In this document: in pieces, positions 5,324 through 6,349 of the stretch
Layout: every line of letters starts with the position of its first letter
Numbering within the stretch: the stretch's first letter is position 1
DNA from: Planctomycetes bacterium RIFOXYC2_FULL_41_27
GTDB taxonomy: Bacteria > Planctomycetota > Brocadiia > Brocadiales > Brocadiaceae
Assembly (NCBI GenBank): GCA_001828645.1
Contig: MHZD01000146.1
Span: 1-6,349 of the forward strand
Length of the DNA stretch: 6,349 nt
Reading direction: 5' to 3'
Program-made: the position numbers and the translations under genes
Notes under the pieces: model-generated
The model's database searches: none
What the model saw: only the letters and a program-made list of their open reading frames with translations
Told to the model about the DNA's origin: nothing

Positions 5324-6349
5324 TTATTTTTTTATGTAGCGTTGCAGTGGGCTATCGGTTATGGCAAAGGTGCCTTTATCAACATTCTTTCCATCGGCAA
5401 AGAGGAGGTAGCTGTACTTTCCATAGTGCGGAAGCTTGAATCCCACATTTTTAATCGTATCCGAACTGAGCCCTAAGAACAAGGCAATGCCTTTGTCTCT
5501 ATTCTTAGGGTTTCTGAAAGTCACGATAAGGGCGTTACCCGTATCGTGATAGGTAACTTTGTTCACCATAAACGCCTTTTCCTCAATTGTGAAATTTTCG
5601 GGTAAATTACCGAGAAATAATTTCGCCAGTTTGTTCTCAGCCAGTCCACCCAGAATGAACAGGCTTTTTTGTGCCATTTCCGTTTCTGTAATCTCGGTAT
5701 CTGCCTTTACGATCCCATGTTTGTCTACTAAAGATTCCGCAAGTCTTTTGTACTCCGCTTGCGAAGAACCCTCGCCAACAGTCGGGTACACGATGATTTT
5801 ATCATTATCTCCCAGTATGAAATCTATCGTGGGTGGAATTTCTTCCCTATGCAGACGTCGAAACACATTGCATTGAGGGTCTATGGCAATATGCACGGGC
5901 TGAGATGCTGTTTGGAGAGTAACGGCGCTGGACGATTCTTTTATTTCCGTAACGGTATAAAAATTCCCGCTATCGAGTTCCATGTGAATCGGCACAAAAA
6001 GGCGATACGGTTCACCTTTCCCCAATAATGTTTGGGGACATGTCTGGATGACCTCTACCCTCGTCAACCAGCCATTGCTCGACTGCGTAACTTCAGTTTT
6101 GCCCATTTCGATAAACGGCGCGCCTGTTCGGTTAACCCACTGCTCGAAGAACCAGGATAAGTCCGTTTTGCAGGTATCTTCAAATATGTGCTGAATATCT
6201 TTCCAACCGGCCTGCTGCCAGATTTTATCTTTGTAAAACCTTCTGAGTGATTGATAAAACAGGTTATCTCCGACCATTTGCCTCAGCATGTGGAACACCA
6301 TCGCTGTCTTCCCGTATCCAATCGCCTGGGTTGCCTGGTCTTTTCTGCC
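5324..6349 (-). CDS. M1-family metallopeptidase (aminopeptidase-like), C-terminal part only
   Basis: The frame is open from the right edge through to TAA at 5324, giving the last 341 residues of a larger protein; the ATG at 6301 is internal. The visible part starts within the M1 catalytic domain: IGYGKTAMVFHMLRQMVG, in which Tyr12 of the fragment matches the conserved catalytic Tyr of the family (YxKG region). The following helices include DLSWFFEQWVNRTGAPFIE (about 63-81), the usual end of the M1 catalytic core. After that comes a beta-rich segment and then a C-terminal region of about 170 residues, ending with VGFKLPHYGKYSYLLF and KGTFAITDSPLQRYIKK. The zinc-binding HEXXH and the third zinc ligand should lie upstream, beyond the window. 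M1 enzymes typically remove N-terminal residues from peptides; I cannot see from this part whether the protein is exported. Confidence 0.88.
   Translation of the reverse strand, partial: GRKDQATQAIGYGKTAMVFHMLRQMVGDNLFYQSLRRFYKDKIWQQAGWKDIQHIFEDTCKTDLSWFFEQWVNRTGAPFIEMGKTEVTQSSNGWLTRVEVIQTCPQTLLGKGEPYRLFVPIHMELDSGNFYTVTEIKESSSAVTLQTASQPVHIAIDPQCNVFRRLHREEIPPTIDFILGDNDKIIVYPTVGEGSSQAEYKRLAESLVDKHGIVKADTEITETEMAQKSLFILGGLAENKLAKLFLGNLPENFTIEEKAFMVNKVTYHDTGNALIVTFRNPKNRDKGIALFLGLSSDTIKNVGFKLPHYGKYSYLLFADGKNVDKGTFAITDSPLQRYIKK

Noticed and set aside
1..6349. CRISPR array, insertion sequence, tRNA or rRNA
   Set aside because: No regularly spaced repeats, no transposase-like frame, no terminal repeats with target duplications, and no tRNA-like arms were seen.

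Overview
The window holds seven candidate genes, six of them on the minus strand and one (hemC) on the plus strand. Overall base composition is AT-leaning, with long AT-rich intergenic stretches. Several products are exported proteins of little-known families. Together with the style of hemC and the M1 peptidase, this would fit an anammox-type planctomycete (Brocadiales) or a deltaproteobacterium-like environmental bacterium. That placement is an inference from general resemblance; no 16S rRNA or other marker is present.

Left block (1-3466, all minus strand, read right to left). First come two small exported paralogues (185 aa and 182 aa), a tandem duplication that includes part of the leader. 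Next are a doubtful 82-aa ORF, then a lipoprotein with a complete transglutaminase-like Cys-His-Asp triad, then a DUF3047-type exported protein that runs off the left edge. The main observation of the window is that the two small proteins consist almost entirely of a domain of about 110 residues that also forms the N-terminal part of the transglutaminase lipoprotein. The domain has the core pattern LxLxxVHxxxLS...FxCxD...GxxYDxDFFxxG...HKxNGxxxYxW...W. I cannot assign it a name. The transglutaminase gene is clearly richer in GC than its neighbours, and its start codon overlaps the stop of the 82-aa ORF (ATGA).

Middle (3467-3913). This is a 447-nt divergent intergenic region. It carries a near-consensus sigma-70 promoter facing hemC, then an 11-bp perfect inverted repeat and a 9-bp GC-rich hairpin inside the predicted hemC leader. 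hemC (hydroxymethylbilane synthase, tetrapyrrole synthesis) follows and is complete, with all key motifs.

Right block. A 438-nt AT-rich gap lies between the convergent hemC and an M1-family metallopeptidase gene. Only the C-terminal 341 residues of the peptidase lie in the window; the zinc-binding HEXXH region is beyond the right edge.

The left block looks like a cell-envelope module: every confident product has an export signal. Its substrate and purpose cannot be read from the sequence. hemC and the peptidase appear to be unrelated neighbours.
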